Shown here: positions 16,617 to 26,064 of the stretch, one piece after another
Layout: each line of letters starts with the position of its first letter
Position numbering within the stretch: position 1 is the stretch's first letter
Assembly: GCA_002423585.1 (NCBI GenBank)
Contig: DIWS01000005.1
Span: 62,001-126,000, forward strand
From: Actinobacteria bacterium UBA6100
GTDB taxonomy: Bacteria > Actinomycetota > Coriobacteriia > Anaerosomatales > Anaerosomataceae
Length of the DNA stretch: 64,000 bases
Direction: 5' to 3'
Made by a program: the position numbers and the translations under genes
Notes under the pieces: generated by a model
The model's input: only the letters and a program-made list of their open reading frames with translations
The model's database searches: none
What the model was told of the DNA's origin: nothing

Positions 16617-18323
16617 GTGGAAGAGCCGCTCATCCTCGATCGGTATCGGCCGCTCGCCGATCTCGGCAGCGGAGGACACGGCTCCGTCGTGCTCGCGTTC
16701 GATACGAAGATGGCGCGCCGTGTGGCTATCAAGCGTCTCCCGCTGCCGCGCGATACGCGCGGCGCGGTGACGCGGCCCGCAGGGCTTGCTGAGGCGCGCA
16801 CCGCCGCCATGCTGAACCACCCGAACATCGTCACGGTGCACGAATGGGACACCGATGCCGATGAAGCGTTCATCGTCATGGAGCACCTGGACGGCGCCTC
16901 GATCGCCGAGGTGCTCGATGCGACCGGCGAATCGTTCACGCTCGACGAGGCGGCCGCCATCATGGCGGGCGTATCCGCGGCGGTGGACTTCGCGCACGCC
17001 AACGGCGTGCTGCACCTCGACCTGAAGCCCGCGAACGTGCTCATCACGCGCGACGGGCGGGTCAAGGTGGCGGACTTCGGCGTGTCCGCGCTCACCGACA
17101 TCACCGGACACGCATCGGGTGTGGCGGGAACCATCGGCTATATGCCGCCAGAGCAGGTCCGCGCGGAGCAGCTCGATGAGCGCACCGACTGCTGGGCGCT
17201 CGCAGCGCTGATGTACGAGGTGCTGACCGATGCGAACCCGTTCGATGCGGACACGCCCGAGGGCTCGCTGTTCAGGATCGAGGTGGCCGATCTCCCGCTC
17301 CCCTCGGAGTTCGAGTCCGACCTTCCCCGGGCCATCGACGCGGTTCTCATCGCCGCACTCGCGGCCGACGCCGATGAGCGCTACGAGACGGTAGCCGAGT
17401 TCACCGCCGCGCTCATGCCGTACCTGGGCGACGCCGAGGCGGGCCGCGCGTCGTTCGCGGCTCTCCTGGAGGACCGGCTCGACGATGTGGATGATGAGAC
17501 CGGGTACACGCCCCTCGGCCTCTGGGATCGGCTCGCACCATACACAGGCGCGTTCAGGCGCGTTGTAGCGGCGGTTGCGTCGGCATGGCTCGCGTACTCG
17601 GCCATGGAGGGCCTCGGGCTCGACCGGCCCGCGCGCGCGGTGGCCGCAGCCGTGGTCGCGCTGGCGGCGGCACTGGCACCGGGGCTCGGCGCCGCACTGG
17701 GCTTCGGGCTCTTCGCGATCGGAGCGGCGATCTCGCTGGGCTGGGCGACCGGACTCGTCATCGGCCTGGTCCTCGCCGCCTTCTGGATGGCCCGCGGGCG
17801 CAAGGGCAGGACCGACGCGTTCGCACCGGTGATGGGGCCGGTGCTGGGTCTGGTCCGCGCCGCGCCGGCGGCACCGCTGCTGCTCGGCTTCGTGTATCCG
17901 CCGGTGGTGGCCGCTCTGGCCTCCGGGGTCACGGCGCTGGCGGTGATGGCCGCGGCGGTCGTATCCGGCTCGGAGTCCCCGCTGCTCTCTGTGTGCTCGA
18001 CCTACGTGAGCGATCCGCTCAGGCCGGTGCTCGTGGCGATCGACCCCGTGTCACGCCTGTTCACTCCGGGTGCGGGCGTCGTGGTCCTCGCCTGGATGCT
18101 TGCGGGGGCGCTCACCTCACTCGGCTGCCGCCGGGCGACGCGCACCGGGGCGCTCGCGGGCGTGCTGGCGGGAGGCGGCGCGCTCCTCGGCGGGTATGCC
18201 GCCTGGAGCTGGCTCAGCGGCTCGTTCGGCCCCGAGGCCTTCGCTCTCGACCTCACGCTCGGCATCGGCATCGCACTCGTGGTGACCGTGCTCGGCGCAC
18301 CGATGCGACCCGAAGAGGAGTAG
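16617..18323 (+). CDS. Membrane Ser/Thr protein kinase, non-RD type
   Basis: Residues about 9-275 form a Hanks-type kinase: glycine loop GSGGHGSV (17-24), ATP lysine K39 in VAIKR, catalytic loop HLDLKPANV (133-141; D135), DFG at 153-155 and an APE equivalent in MPPEQ. The usual Arg before the catalytic Asp is Leu (HLD), so it is a non-RD kinase and may not need activation-loop phosphorylation. The C-terminal half (about 305-560) is a stack of Ala/Gly-rich hydrophobic helices, about eight spans, with no extracellular sensor. It sits where pknA-like kinases occur in actinobacterial clusters. Confidence 0.88.
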   Translation: MEEPLILDRYRPLADLGSGGHGSVVLAFDTKMARRVAIKRLPLPRDTRGAVTRPAGLAEARTAAMLNHPNIVTVHEWDTDADEAFIVMEHLDGASIAEVLDATGESFTLDEAAAIMAGVSAAVDFAHANGVLHLDLKPANVLITRDGRVKVADFGVSALTDITGHASGVAGTIGYMPPEQVRAEQLDERTDCWALAALMYEVLTDANPFDADTPEGSLFRIEVADLPLPSEFESDLPRAIDAVLIAALAADADERYETVAEFTAALMPYLGDAEAGRASFAALLEDRLDDVDDETGYTPLGLWDRLAPYTGAFRRVVAAVASAWLAYSAMEGLGLDRPARAVAAAVVALAAALAPGLGAALGFGLFAIGAAISLGWATGLVIGLVLAAFWMARGRKGRTDAFAPVMGPVLGLVRAAPAAPLLLGFVYPPVVAALASGVTALAVMAAAVVSGSESPLLSVCSTYVSDPLRPVLVAIDPVSRLFTPGAGVVVLAWMLAGALTSLGCRRATRTGALAGVLAGGGALLGGYAAWSWLSGSFGPEAFALDLTLGIGIALVVTVLGAPMRPEEE

Positions 18324-18440
18324 GGGCCAGCCCCGGACGCCACCGGTCCACGCAACAGCATGCTGACGCCTGAGCGGTGGTGTCGCACCCCCTGGTATCA
18401 TGAGGAGTCCGCTGGCAGTCGCCGACGTTTGCGCAGGCAC

Positions 18441-19154
18441 ATGGGCATCCTCTCCGATTTCGAAGACCGCATCGCCTCCGGCATCGAAGGCCTGTTCGCG
18501 GGCGCGTTCCGCTCGCCGGTGCAGCCGGTCGAGATAGCGCGCGCACTCGCACGGGCCGCTGACGACGGACGCGTGCTGGGCGTGGGCACCGTCTACGGCC
18601 CCACCTCGTACACCGTGGCGCTCTCGCGTGAGGACGACGAGGCGCTCCGGACCTTCAAGCCGGTGCTCGCGGGCGAGCTCGCCACCTATCTCGTGGACCA
18701 GGCTCGCGAGCAGGGTTATCTCCTGTCCGCGCGGCCTCGTGTGACCTTCGCGGTGCACGATGACCTCCGCCTCGGCCGATTCCGTGTGAGCGCCGCCCTC
18801 GCCGAGCCCGCCGATGATGACGCAGGCCCTGACGTCCGGCTGCCCGACGCCCCCGCCGGCGCGAGTGGTCTTGCCACAGTCACGGTCGGCGACATCGCCC
18901 ACGACGTGGTTCTCGGCGGAGACGAGGTCATCGTCGGTCGCCTCGCCGAGTGCCAGATCCAGCTTCACGACGCGAACGTCTCGCGGCGCCACGCCGCCTT
19001 CATCCGCCTCGAGCAGGGTTGGGCGATCTCAGACCTCGGATCGACCAACGGCACCCGCGTGAACGGCGCGCCTGTCGAGCGGGCGCGGCTCGCCGATGGT
19101 GACGTGATCGAGATCGGTCTTACCCGGCTCATCTACCACGCGCCGAAGGACTGA
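18441..19154 (+). CDS. fhaA: FhaA-like protein (DUF3662 plus FHA domain)
   Basis: The protein is 237 residues from ATG 18441; the start is chosen because the sequence MGILSDFEDRIASGIEGLF is the conserved FhaA N-terminus. The DUF3662 domain (about 1-120) includes PVEIARALARAADD and YTVALSREDDE. An FHA phosphothreonine-binding domain follows (about 150-237) with VGRLAECQIQL, VSRRHA and DLGSTNGTRVNG. FhaA binds phosphorylated wall-synthesis proteins such as the MurJ-linked pseudokinase in mycobacteria. It lacks the long central linker of the mycobacterial protein. Confidence 0.92.
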   Translation: MGILSDFEDRIASGIEGLFAGAFRSPVQPVEIARALARAADDGRVLGVGTVYGPTSYTVALSREDDEALRTFKPVLAGELATYLVDQAREQGYLLSARPRVTFAVHDDLRLGRFRVSAALAEPADDDAGPDVRLPDAPAGASGLATVTVGDIAHDVVLGGDEVIVGRLAECQIQLHDANVSRRHAAFIRLEQGWAISDLGSTNGTRVNGAPVERARLADGDVIEIGLTRLIYHAPKD

Positions 19155-19159
19155 GACCC

Positions 19160-19579
19160 GTGATCGACGTCGTACTCCTCTTCGGCCGCATCGTTCTGCT
19201 GGCGCTGCTCTACCTGTTCCTCTACGCCACGGTGAAGACCGGCATCGGCATGGTGGGCGGCGGCAAGACCAAGACGGCACGCCGGGGGCTCGCGCTCAGA
19301 GTGACGCACGGCCCCAGGGAGATCACGGGAATCTCGATCCCGCTCGCCGGACCGGTCATCATCGGCCGCTCACCGGACGCCGATCTCGTGATCGCCGACG
19401 ACTTCGTCTCCTCCACGCACGCCAAGATCGTGCCGGCCGGCGACGGGTACCTTCTCGAGGACCTCGGCTCCACCAACGGCACGCTCGTGAACGGTCAGCC
19501 GGCGACGCGTCCTCTGCCGGTCGTCGCCGGCGACGTGATCGAGCTCGGACAGAACCGGCTCGAGGTGGTCCGCCTGTGA
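19160..19579 (+). CDS. fhaB: FhaB-like membrane FHA protein
   Basis: The 139-residue protein has an N-terminal transmembrane helix (about 3-25) and a C-terminal FHA domain (about 60-139) with IIGRSPDADLVI, SSTHAK and DLGSTNGTLVNG. In actinobacteria FhaB recruits phosphorylated division and growth factors next to PstP and the SEDS-PBP pair. The GTG start is five bases after the fhaA stop, and its own stop overlaps the phosphatase start by four bases, so the cluster is probably one transcript. Confidence 0.92.
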   Translation: MIDVVLLFGRIVLLALLYLFLYATVKTGIGMVGGGKTKTARRGLALRVTHGPREITGISIPLAGPVIIGRSPDADLVIADDFVSSTHAKIVPAGDGYLLEDLGSTNGTLVNGQPATRPLPVVAGDVIELGQNRLEVVRL

Positions 19580-20658
19580 GCGCGCGCTACGCCGAGGAGT
19601 ACGCGGGTGACAGCCATGTGGGGCTTGTGCGCACCGCGAACGAGGACGCCTTCCTCGTGGCGCCGCCCCTGTTCGCGGTGGCCGACGGGCTCGGCGGGCA
19701 CGAGGCCGGCGAGATCGCGAGCTCGATCGCGATCGACACGCTACTCGACGATGCGCCAAGAGTGGCCGATGCCAAGGCCCTCGGGCGTGCGGTGCGCCAC
19801 GCCAACGCCGCGGTGATCGAAGCCGCTGAGCGCGGCCGCGGCCGCACCGGGATGGGCACCACGCTCACCGCCGTGATGGTCGACGGCACACGCCTCGCGG
19901 TTGCCCACGTGGGTGACAGCCGGGCGTACCTTCTTCACCTCGGCACACTCGAGCAACTCACGCAGGACCACTCGATGGTGGCCGATCTGGTGCGCCAGGG
20001 TCAGATCACCGCCGAGGAGGGACGTCACCACCCCAACCGCAGCGTGATCACCCGCGCGCTGGGCTCGGACCCCAACATGCTCGTCGACACGTTCGAAGCC
20101 GAAGCCGCCGGCGGCGACCGGCTGCTGCTCGCCACCGACGGCCTCACGAGCGTCGTGGCCGACGACGAGATCGCGCGCGTGCTCGCCTCGGCACGAACGA
20201 CCCAGGATGCCGTCGACATGCTCCTGGACAAGGCGCTGGCCGCCGGAGGCCCCGACAACGTCACGGCGGTCGTGGTCGATATCGGCGGACGGCCCGGACA
20301 CGCTCCGCGCCAGCCCGGCGCGCCGCGATGGACTGCGCGCGTGCTGTGGGTGCTCGCTGCGGTGGCGGTCGTTGGCGCAGCCGCGTGGGCGGCCACCTCC
20401 TACGCGCGGTCCCAGGCGTACCTCATCGCCGAGAACGGCGTGGTGGTCGTCTACGAGGGCGTGCCGGGCGATCTTGCCGGTCTGTCACTCAGCTGGCGCT
20501 CCGAGGAGACCACCGTGGCGGTCACCTCGCTCGATGCCATCACCGCGAACCGCCTCTCGAAGGGCGTCCGGGTCGACGGCCTGGAGACCGCCCGGAGCCT
20601 GCTCGACGGATACCGCGCGCAGATCGCAGCCGAGACCACGCCCGCGCCGGCACCGTAG
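19576..20658 (+). CDS. pstP: PP2C-family Ser/Thr phosphatase PstP
   Basis: The 360-residue protein has a cytoplasmic PP2C catalytic domain (about 5-235) with the metal-binding and core motifs VRTANEDAF, ADGLGGHEAGE, GMGTTLTAV, HVGDSRAYL, LLLATDGLT and GGPDNVTAVV. A single transmembrane helix (about 255-275) and a short external domain follow. It reverses the action of the cluster's kinases on FHA partners and wall enzymes. GTG start overlapping fhaB; the next gene starts nine bases after its stop. Confidence 0.95.
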   Translation: MSARYAEEYAGDSHVGLVRTANEDAFLVAPPLFAVADGLGGHEAGEIASSIAIDTLLDDAPRVADAKALGRAVRHANAAVIEAAERGRGRTGMGTTLTAVMVDGTRLAVAHVGDSRAYLLHLGTLEQLTQDHSMVADLVRQGQITAEEGRHHPNRSVITRALGSDPNMLVDTFEAEAAGGDRLLLATDGLTSVVADDEIARVLASARTTQDAVDMLLDKALAAGGPDNVTAVVVDIGGRPGHAPRQPGAPRWTARVLWVLAAVAVVGAAAWAATSYARSQAYLIAENGVVVVYEGVPGDLAGLSLSWRSEETTVAVTSLDAITANRLSKGVRVDGLETARSLLDGYRAQIAAETTPAPAP

Positions 20659-20667
20659 GGGGCTCCC

Positions 20668-23409
20668 ATGCGAAGCCGACGCGATACCGAGTTGCTCCTC
20701 CTGCTCGCCGCTGCCCCCGTGGTGCTGCTGCTGTTCGTGCTCGTGCAGGGTGCGCAGGGTGGCTCACTCGCATGGAGCGACATCGCGGTGCCCGTCGGAC
20801 TGCTCGCGTGCTTCCTCGTCGCCCACACCGGGGCGCGCTTCCTCGCCCGGGGTGCCGACCCCTCCCTGCTGCCGATCGCCTTTCTGCTCACCGGCGTCGG
20901 CCTGGCCACCATCACGCGACTCGACCCCACACTTGCCGCAAGCCAGGTGCTCTGGGTGCTCGCCGGCGTGGTGGCGCTCGTCGCGGTGCTCGCCTTCGTG
21001 CCCTCGATCGAGCGGCTCGCGCGCTACAAGTACACCATCGCCATCGCGGGCATCGTGCTGCTCGTGCTGCCCGCACTGGTGGGCGTGGAGGTGAACGGCG
21101 CCAAGCTGTGGCTGCGCTTCGCGGGGCTGTCGTTCCAGCCCGCCGAGGTGGCGAAGATCCTCATCGTGCTCTTCCTCGCGGCCTACCTGGCCGAGAAGCG
21201 CGAGGTGCTTTCGGTGGCCACCACACGCAAACTCGGCGTGTGGCTGCCGCCCGCCAAGCACCTCGGCCCGCTCGTGGCCATGTGGGCGATCAGCCTCGTC
21301 GTGCTCGTGGCCGAGAAGGACCTCGGCTCGAGCCTGCTGTTCTTCAGCGTGTTCCTCGTGATGCTCTACGCGGCCACCGGCCGTCCGGGCTACGTGCTCG
21401 TCGGCCTCGGGCTCTTCGCGGCGGGCGCGGGCGCGGCGTACCTCACCTTCGGCCATATCCAGACGCGCATCGCCATCTGGATCGACCCGTTCGCGGATGC
21501 AGCGGGACGCGGCTACCAGCTCGCGCAGTCGCTGTTTGCGCTGGCTGCCGGGCGCGTTCTCGGCGTGGGCGTGGGCAACGGTCTGCCCGGGCGAATCCCG
21601 TTCGTCGAGACCGACTTCATCTTCACCGCCATCGCCGAGGAGCTCGGCCTGCTCGCCGGGGCCGGGCTCATCATCGCCTACCTCGTCTTCTGCCTCAGGG
21701 GGTTGAGTACAGCCTCACGGGCGCGCTCGGACGTGGCCGCGCTCACCGCCGCCGGACTCGTGGCGACGTTCGGGCTACAGGCGTTCGTGATCGTCGGCGG
21801 CGTGACCCGGCTCATCCCGCTCACCGGCATCACGCTCCCGTTCGTGAGCTACGGCGGCAGCTCCATCCTCTCCAACTTCATCCTGCTCGGCTTGCTCATG
21901 CGCGCGGGCGACGCGGGCACCGGCAGCGAGACCGAGATCATCGTGAGCGGCGGAGCCGGGCTTCTCGGCAGGCTCTCGCTGACGCGCCGGCTCGTACGCG
22001 TGGGCTGGCTGGTGACCGCGTTGATGGTCGCGCTCACGGTGAACCTCACCTACGTGCAGGTGATCGCGGCCGACGCGCTTACGGCCAACCCCGCGAACAC
22101 CCGCGGCCTGGCCGCCGAGCAGCGACAGGACCGCGGCGCGGTGATCACCGCCGATGGTGTGGTCCTGGCCGAGTCGGTTCCCAGCGGGAGCGTCTACGTG
22201 CGGCAGTACCCGCAAGGCGCGCTCGCGGCCCACGTGCTGGGCTACTACAGCACCGTCTACGGACGCTCGGGCGTGGAGGCCGCCGCGAACGAGACGCTCG
22301 CGGGGCAGAGCGACTTCGCCTCGTTCGCCGACCTTATCGAATCAGCCGCCGGGATGTCGGTCCCCGGCAACGACGTCCGCCTCACGATCGATTCGCGCGT
22401 CCAGGCGGCCGCCGAGGCCGCACTCAGCGGCCGCCGCGGAGCGGTGGTCGTGCTCGACCCGACGACGGGCGCCGTGCTGGCGATGGCGTCGAGTCCCACC
22501 TACGAACCGGCACGCGTCGACGAGCAGTGGAAGACACTCACGGACGCGGGCACCGACGCGGCGCTCGTCAATCGCGCCAGCAACAGCCTGTACCCACCGG
22601 GATCCACCTTCAAAGTGGTCACGCTGGCCGCTGCGCTCGAGTCGGGTGTCGCCACCGAGGGCACCGCCTATGCCGGCCCCGCAAGCATCGACATCGGCGG
22701 AGCGCCTGTCACCAACTACGGCGGCAGCGAGTACGGGGTCATCGACCTCAGAAAGGCCACCGCCAGCTCGGTCAACACGGTCTTCGGCCAGCTGGCCCGC
22801 GACCTGGGGGCGAGGGATCTCGTTGCAGGAAGCGAGGGGTTCGGCATCAACGCGCCCGTGCCCTTCGACCTGCCCGCGGCCACGTCCCTCATGCCCGATC
22901 CCGCCGAGATGACGGTGTGGGAGACGGCCTGGGCGGGGGTGGGCCAGCCGGTGGGAGAGCACGACAGCCCGGCCGGCCCGCAGGTCACGCCACTTCAGAT
23001 GGCGCTGGTGGCCGCAGGGATCGCCAACGACGGCGTGGTCATGCGGCCGTACGTGATCGGCTCGGTGAGCGACCGCGCAGGCCGCATCCTCACACCCACC
23101 ACCGCCCGCTCGTGGAAGCCGGCACTCGATGAGGAGACCGCCGCCAAGGTGGCCGACATGATGGTGAGCGTGGTCACGAGCGGCTCCGGCACGCGCGCCC
23201 AGATCCCGGGGGTGACCGTGGCGGGAAAGACCGGCACCGCCGAAGCGGGCAAGTCGGTGGAGACGCACGCGTGGTTCATCGGGTTCGCTCCTGCCGAGCA
23301 GCCGCGGGTGGCCATCGCGATCGTGCTCGAGAATGCCGGCGTGGGCGGCCAGGTGGCCGCGCCGGCGGCGCGCAGCGTGCTCGAGACCGCTCTCGCGGCG
23401 ACGCAGTAG
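20668..23409 (+). CDS. Fused SEDS glycosyltransferase and class B penicillin-binding protein (RodA-PbpA fusion)
   Basis: One 913-residue frame joins two proteins that are normally separate. Residues 1 to about 440 are a SEDS polymerase of about ten helices with WIDPF (D273), FVETDFIFTAIAEELGL and PFVSYGGSS. A linking helix (about 455-475) leads into a class B PBP with dimerisation region and transpeptidase. The active-site motifs are SxxK as STFK (S646, K649), SVN (701-703) and KTG (854-856). The fusion should extend glycan strands and cross-link them in one polypeptide. No stop or frameshift occurs between the halves. It sits between pstP and the PASTA kinase, exactly where rodA and pbpA lie in mycobacteria. 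Confidence 0.95.
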   Translation: MRSRRDTELLLLLAAAPVVLLLFVLVQGAQGGSLAWSDIAVPVGLLACFLVAHTGARFLARGADPSLLPIAFLLTGVGLATITRLDPTLAASQVLWVLAGVVALVAVLAFVPSIERLARYKYTIAIAGIVLLVLPALVGVEVNGAKLWLRFAGLSFQPAEVAKILIVLFLAAYLAEKREVLSVATTRKLGVWLPPAKHLGPLVAMWAISLVVLVAEKDLGSSLLFFSVFLVMLYAATGRPGYVLVGLGLFAAGAGAAYLTFGHIQTRIAIWIDPFADAAGRGYQLAQSLFALAAGRVLGVGVGNGLPGRIPFVETDFIFTAIAEELGLLAGAGLIIAYLVFCLRGLSTASRARSDVAALTAAGLVATFGLQAFVIVGGVTRLIPLTGITLPFVSYGGSSILSNFILLGLLMRAGDAGTGSETEIIVSGGAGLLGRLSLTRRLVRVGWLVTALMVALTVNLTYVQVIAADALTANPANTRGLAAEQRQDRGAVITADGVVLAESVPSGSVYVRQYPQGALAAHVLGYYSTVYGRSGVEAAANETLAGQSDFASFADLIESAAGMSVPGNDVRLTIDSRVQAAAEAALSGRRGAVVVLDPTTGAVLAMASSPTYEPARVDEQWKTLTDAGTDAALVNRASNSLYPPGSTFKVVTLAAALESGVATEGTAYAGPASIDIGGAPVTNYGGSEYGVIDLRKATASSVNTVFGQLARDLGARDLVAGSEGFGINAPVPFDLPAATSLMPDPAEMTVWETAWAGVGQPVGEHDSPAGPQVTPLQMALVAAGIANDGVVMRPYVIGSVSDRAGRILTPTTARSWKPALDEETAAKVADMMVSVVTSGSGTRAQIPGVTVAGKTGTAEAGKSVETHAWFIGFAPAEQPRVAIAIVLENAGVGGQVAAPAARSVLETALAATQ

Positions 23410-23506
23410 GATAGCGTTCTCGTACGCACGCACGCCCGAGTGGGCATGGGATAGAATGTAGCAGCACGCAAGCGCCTCGGCGCAGGTGAGAGGAAGCGGG
23501 GCGAAC

Positions 23507-25351
23507 GTGGAAGAACTCGTATTCGGACGCAGATACCGCGCGACCGAGAAGATCGGCTCGGGCGGCATGGCCGACGTCTACAAGGCGGTCGATGACGTCC
23601 TCGGCCGTACCGTCGCCATCAAGGTGTTGCACCCGCGCTACGCGGCCGAGCCCAACTTCGTGGCGCGCTTCCGACAGGAGGCGCAGGCGGCGGCGAACCT
23701 CTCGCACCCGAACATCGTGAACATGTACGACTGGGGTCGCGAGGGCGAGACGTACTACATCGTGATGGAGTACGTGAACGGCACCGACCTCAAGTCGATC
23801 GTGGCCCAACGCGGCCCGCTCGACCCGATCAAGGTGGCCGAGTACGCACAGCAGGTGTGCGCGGCGCTCTCCGTGGCGCACGGCTACGATGTGATCCACC
23901 GCGACATCAAGCCGCATAACATCGTGCTCACGCCCGACGGCCAGATCAAGGTCATGGACTTCGGCATCGCGCGCGCCGGCAACTCGACCATGACACAGAC
24001 CAACTCCGTGCTCGGCACCGCGCAGTACATCAGCCCCGAGCAGGCGCAGGGTAAGCCCATCGGCGCGGCCTCGGATCTGTACTCGCTCGGCGTCACGCTC
24101 TACGAGCTTGCCACCGGCAAGCTGCCGTTCGACACCGATACCCCCGTGGCGACCGCGCTCGCCCAGGTGAACGAAGAACCCGTGCCGCCTCGGCAGATCC
24201 GGGGCTCGATCCCGCCGGCCCTCGAAGCCGTGATCATGCGCGCGATGCGCAAGAACCCGGCCGAGCGCTACACGTCAGCTGCCGAGATGCGCGAGGACCT
24301 GAAGCGCGTGATCAGCGGTCAGCCCGCCGTGGGCGGCGCGTACGGCGGCAGTGCGGGCAGCGATCATACGAGCGTGCTCCCTCCTGTGGAGCAGGCGGCG
24401 AGCGTCCGCCTGCCCGCCACCGCACCACAGATCCGGCCGATCCCGCAGAAGCGCACCAGCCCGTGGGTCTGGGTGGGCGTGGCTGCGGCCCTGCTGCTCG
24501 CTGCTGTGGGCGCAGCCTACGCGCTCGGCATGTTCGGTGGCGGCGGCATCGTGGTGCCCACGCTCTCCGGCCTCACCGAGGAACAGGCGCGCACCACGCT
24601 CGCCGAGAGTGGACTGACCCTCGGAGAGATAACCACCGAGAACAGCGACACCGTCGAGCTCGGCCTGATCATCAGCCAGGACCCGAAGGCCGGTGATGAG
24701 GTCGAGGAAGGTGCGGCGGTCAACATCGTGGTGAGTAGTGGGATCGCGCAGATCACCATCCCTGACCTCACGAACATGCCGGAGGCAGCTGCGATCGACG
24801 CACTCGGCATGACCGATGATCTTGACTACAACAGGACGATGCGCGAGACCAACGCCGGTGTGGCCAAGGGCAATGTCATCCGCACCGAGCCGGCTGCCGG
24901 GACCACCGTACCGAAGGGCACCCGGGTCATCCTGTTCGTCTCGGAAGGGATCGAGCAGGTCAAGGTCCCCGGGGTCGTGGGCCAGCCCCTCGCGCAGGCC
25001 AAGGCGGCACTTGAGGCGGTCGGGCTCGTCGTCACCACCACCGAGGAGTACAGCGAGACCGTCGCAAAGGGCAGTGTCATCTCGCAGAAGCCTGACGCGA
25101 ACGTCGTCTACGAGGCCGGCAGCACGGTGTCTCTCGTGGTCTCCAGGGGCCCTGAGGTGATCATCGTGCCCGAGGTCCGGGACAAGACCGAGGCCGAGGC
25201 GCGTTCGATCATCACCGCAGCCGGACTCGTGCCGAAGGTGGTGTACGTCGACGCACCCGAGGACGGCTTCGTGATCAACCAGTTCCCGATCGCTGGCGCC
25301 TCGGCCAAGCGCGGCGATCAGGTGGAACTCGAAGTGGGCAAGGCACCGTAA
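23507..25351 (+). CDS. pknB: PASTA-domain Ser/Thr protein kinase (PknB/StkP type)
   Basis: The protein has 614 residues from GTG 23507; an in-frame GTG at 23486 would add seven residues. The kinase domain (about 9-275) has GSGGMADV, K39, HRDIKPHN (D133) and DFG (151-153), with a Thr-rich activation loop (STMTQTNS) for autophosphorylation. A juxtamembrane Pro-rich linker, one transmembrane helix (about 317-337) and four PASTA repeats starting near residues 348, 416, 485 and 551 follow. PASTA repeats bind muropeptides or lipid II. It closes the cluster and is followed by a terminator. Confidence 0.96.
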   Translation: MEELVFGRRYRATEKIGSGGMADVYKAVDDVLGRTVAIKVLHPRYAAEPNFVARFRQEAQAAANLSHPNIVNMYDWGREGETYYIVMEYVNGTDLKSIVAQRGPLDPIKVAEYAQQVCAALSVAHGYDVIHRDIKPHNIVLTPDGQIKVMDFGIARAGNSTMTQTNSVLGTAQYISPEQAQGKPIGAASDLYSLGVTLYELATGKLPFDTDTPVATALAQVNEEPVPPRQIRGSIPPALEAVIMRAMRKNPAERYTSAAEMREDLKRVISGQPAVGGAYGGSAGSDHTSVLPPVEQAASVRLPATAPQIRPIPQKRTSPWVWVGVAAALLLAAVGAAYALGMFGGGGIVVPTLSGLTEEQARTTLAESGLTLGEITTENSDTVELGLIISQDPKAGDEVEEGAAVNIVVSSGIAQITIPDLTNMPEAAAIDALGMTDDLDYNRTMRETNAGVAKGNVIRTEPAAGTTVPKGTRVILFVSEGIEQVKVPGVVGQPLAQAKAALEAVGLVVTTTEEYSETVAKGSVISQKPDANVVYEAGSTVSLVVSRGPEVIIVPEVRDKTEAEARSIITAAGLVPKVVYVDAPEDGFVINQFPIAGASAKRGDQVELEVGKAP

Positions 25352-25373
25352 CGCCTGACGCATACCGGCACAC

Positions 25374-25401
25374 GACAGGCCCGCCTCACGGTGGGCCTGT
25401 C
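25374..25401 (+). terminator. Terminator between pknB and the convergent phosphoribosyltransferase
   Basis: A 12-bp stem (25374-25385 with 25390-25401, one G-U pair) with a TCAC loop starts 23 bases after the pknB stop. It abuts the stop codon of the opposite gene, so it may act in both directions, although T tracts are poor. Confidence 0.65.
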
Positions 25402-26031
25402 CTACGTCCGGCGCCAGGCCTCCTCGAGGAGCGCGACCACTTCGGCATCACTCGTCTGGCCGAAGTCGCGGTAGAACTGACCGACCGACCGGAACTCGTG
25501 CGGGATCTCGAGCGCGACGAACTCGTCGGCGGAAGCCGTGATGCGGCCTGCTGCGTCGGGGGCCGCCACGGGGACCGCGACCGTGACGTGGTCCGCGCCC
25601 CGGTGCCGAAGCGATTCGAGTGCCGCCTCAAGCGTGAGCCCGGTGGCCACCCCGTCGTCGACCACCACGACATCGCGACCGTCGATGCGCGGTGCGGGAC
25701 GATCACCGCGATACACCGAGATCCGGCGGGCGATCTCCGCACGTCCGGCCTCCCCCGAGCGCTCCAGGTACCCCCGGTCCACGCCCGCGTGCCCGCCGAT
25801 GATGCGCCCGTCCTCGTCAACCGCGCCCACCGCGTACTCGGGGTTGCCCGGTGCGCCGATCTTGCGCACCACGATGACGTCGAGCTCGAGACCGTACGCG
25901 CGGGCCACCTCGGCCGCCACGACCACACCGCCCCGCGGTATCCCGAGCACCAGCGTGCCCGGATGCACGCTCCCCAGCGCAGTCGCCAGATGCCGTCCCG
26001 CCTCGACCCGATCGCCGAACATCGCGCTCAC
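25402..26031 (-). CDS. Phosphoribosyltransferase family protein
   Basis: The 209-residue protein has the type I phosphoribosyltransferase PRPP-binding motif VVVVDDGVATGLT (about 121-133) and an N-terminal GIPRGGVVVAAEVA loop, as in the COG1926 group. It could salvage a base using PRPP, but members of this group have no firm substrate. Its 5' end faces the divergently transcribed aldo/keto reductase with only 33 bases between the start codons, so the two share a regulatory region. Confidence 0.85.
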   Translation of the reverse strand: MSAMFGDRVEAGRHLATALGSVHPGTLVLGIPRGGVVVAAEVARAYGLELDVIVVRKIGAPGNPEYAVGAVDEDGRIIGGHAGVDRGYLERSGEAGRAEIARRISVYRGDRPAPRIDGRDVVVVDDGVATGLTLEAALESLRHRGADHVTVAVPVAAPDAAGRITASADEFVALEIPHEFRSVGQFYRDFGQTSDAEVVALLEEAWRRT

Positions 26032-26064
26032 CCCCTACGGGTATCATGCCCACAGGAGGTACTC

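Noticed and set aside
20328..23132. A 934-codon open frame on the same strand as the fused SEDS-PBP gene
   Set aside because: It is out of frame with the clear SEDS and PBP motifs and has Arg-rich low-complexity composition typical of GC-rich shadow frames.
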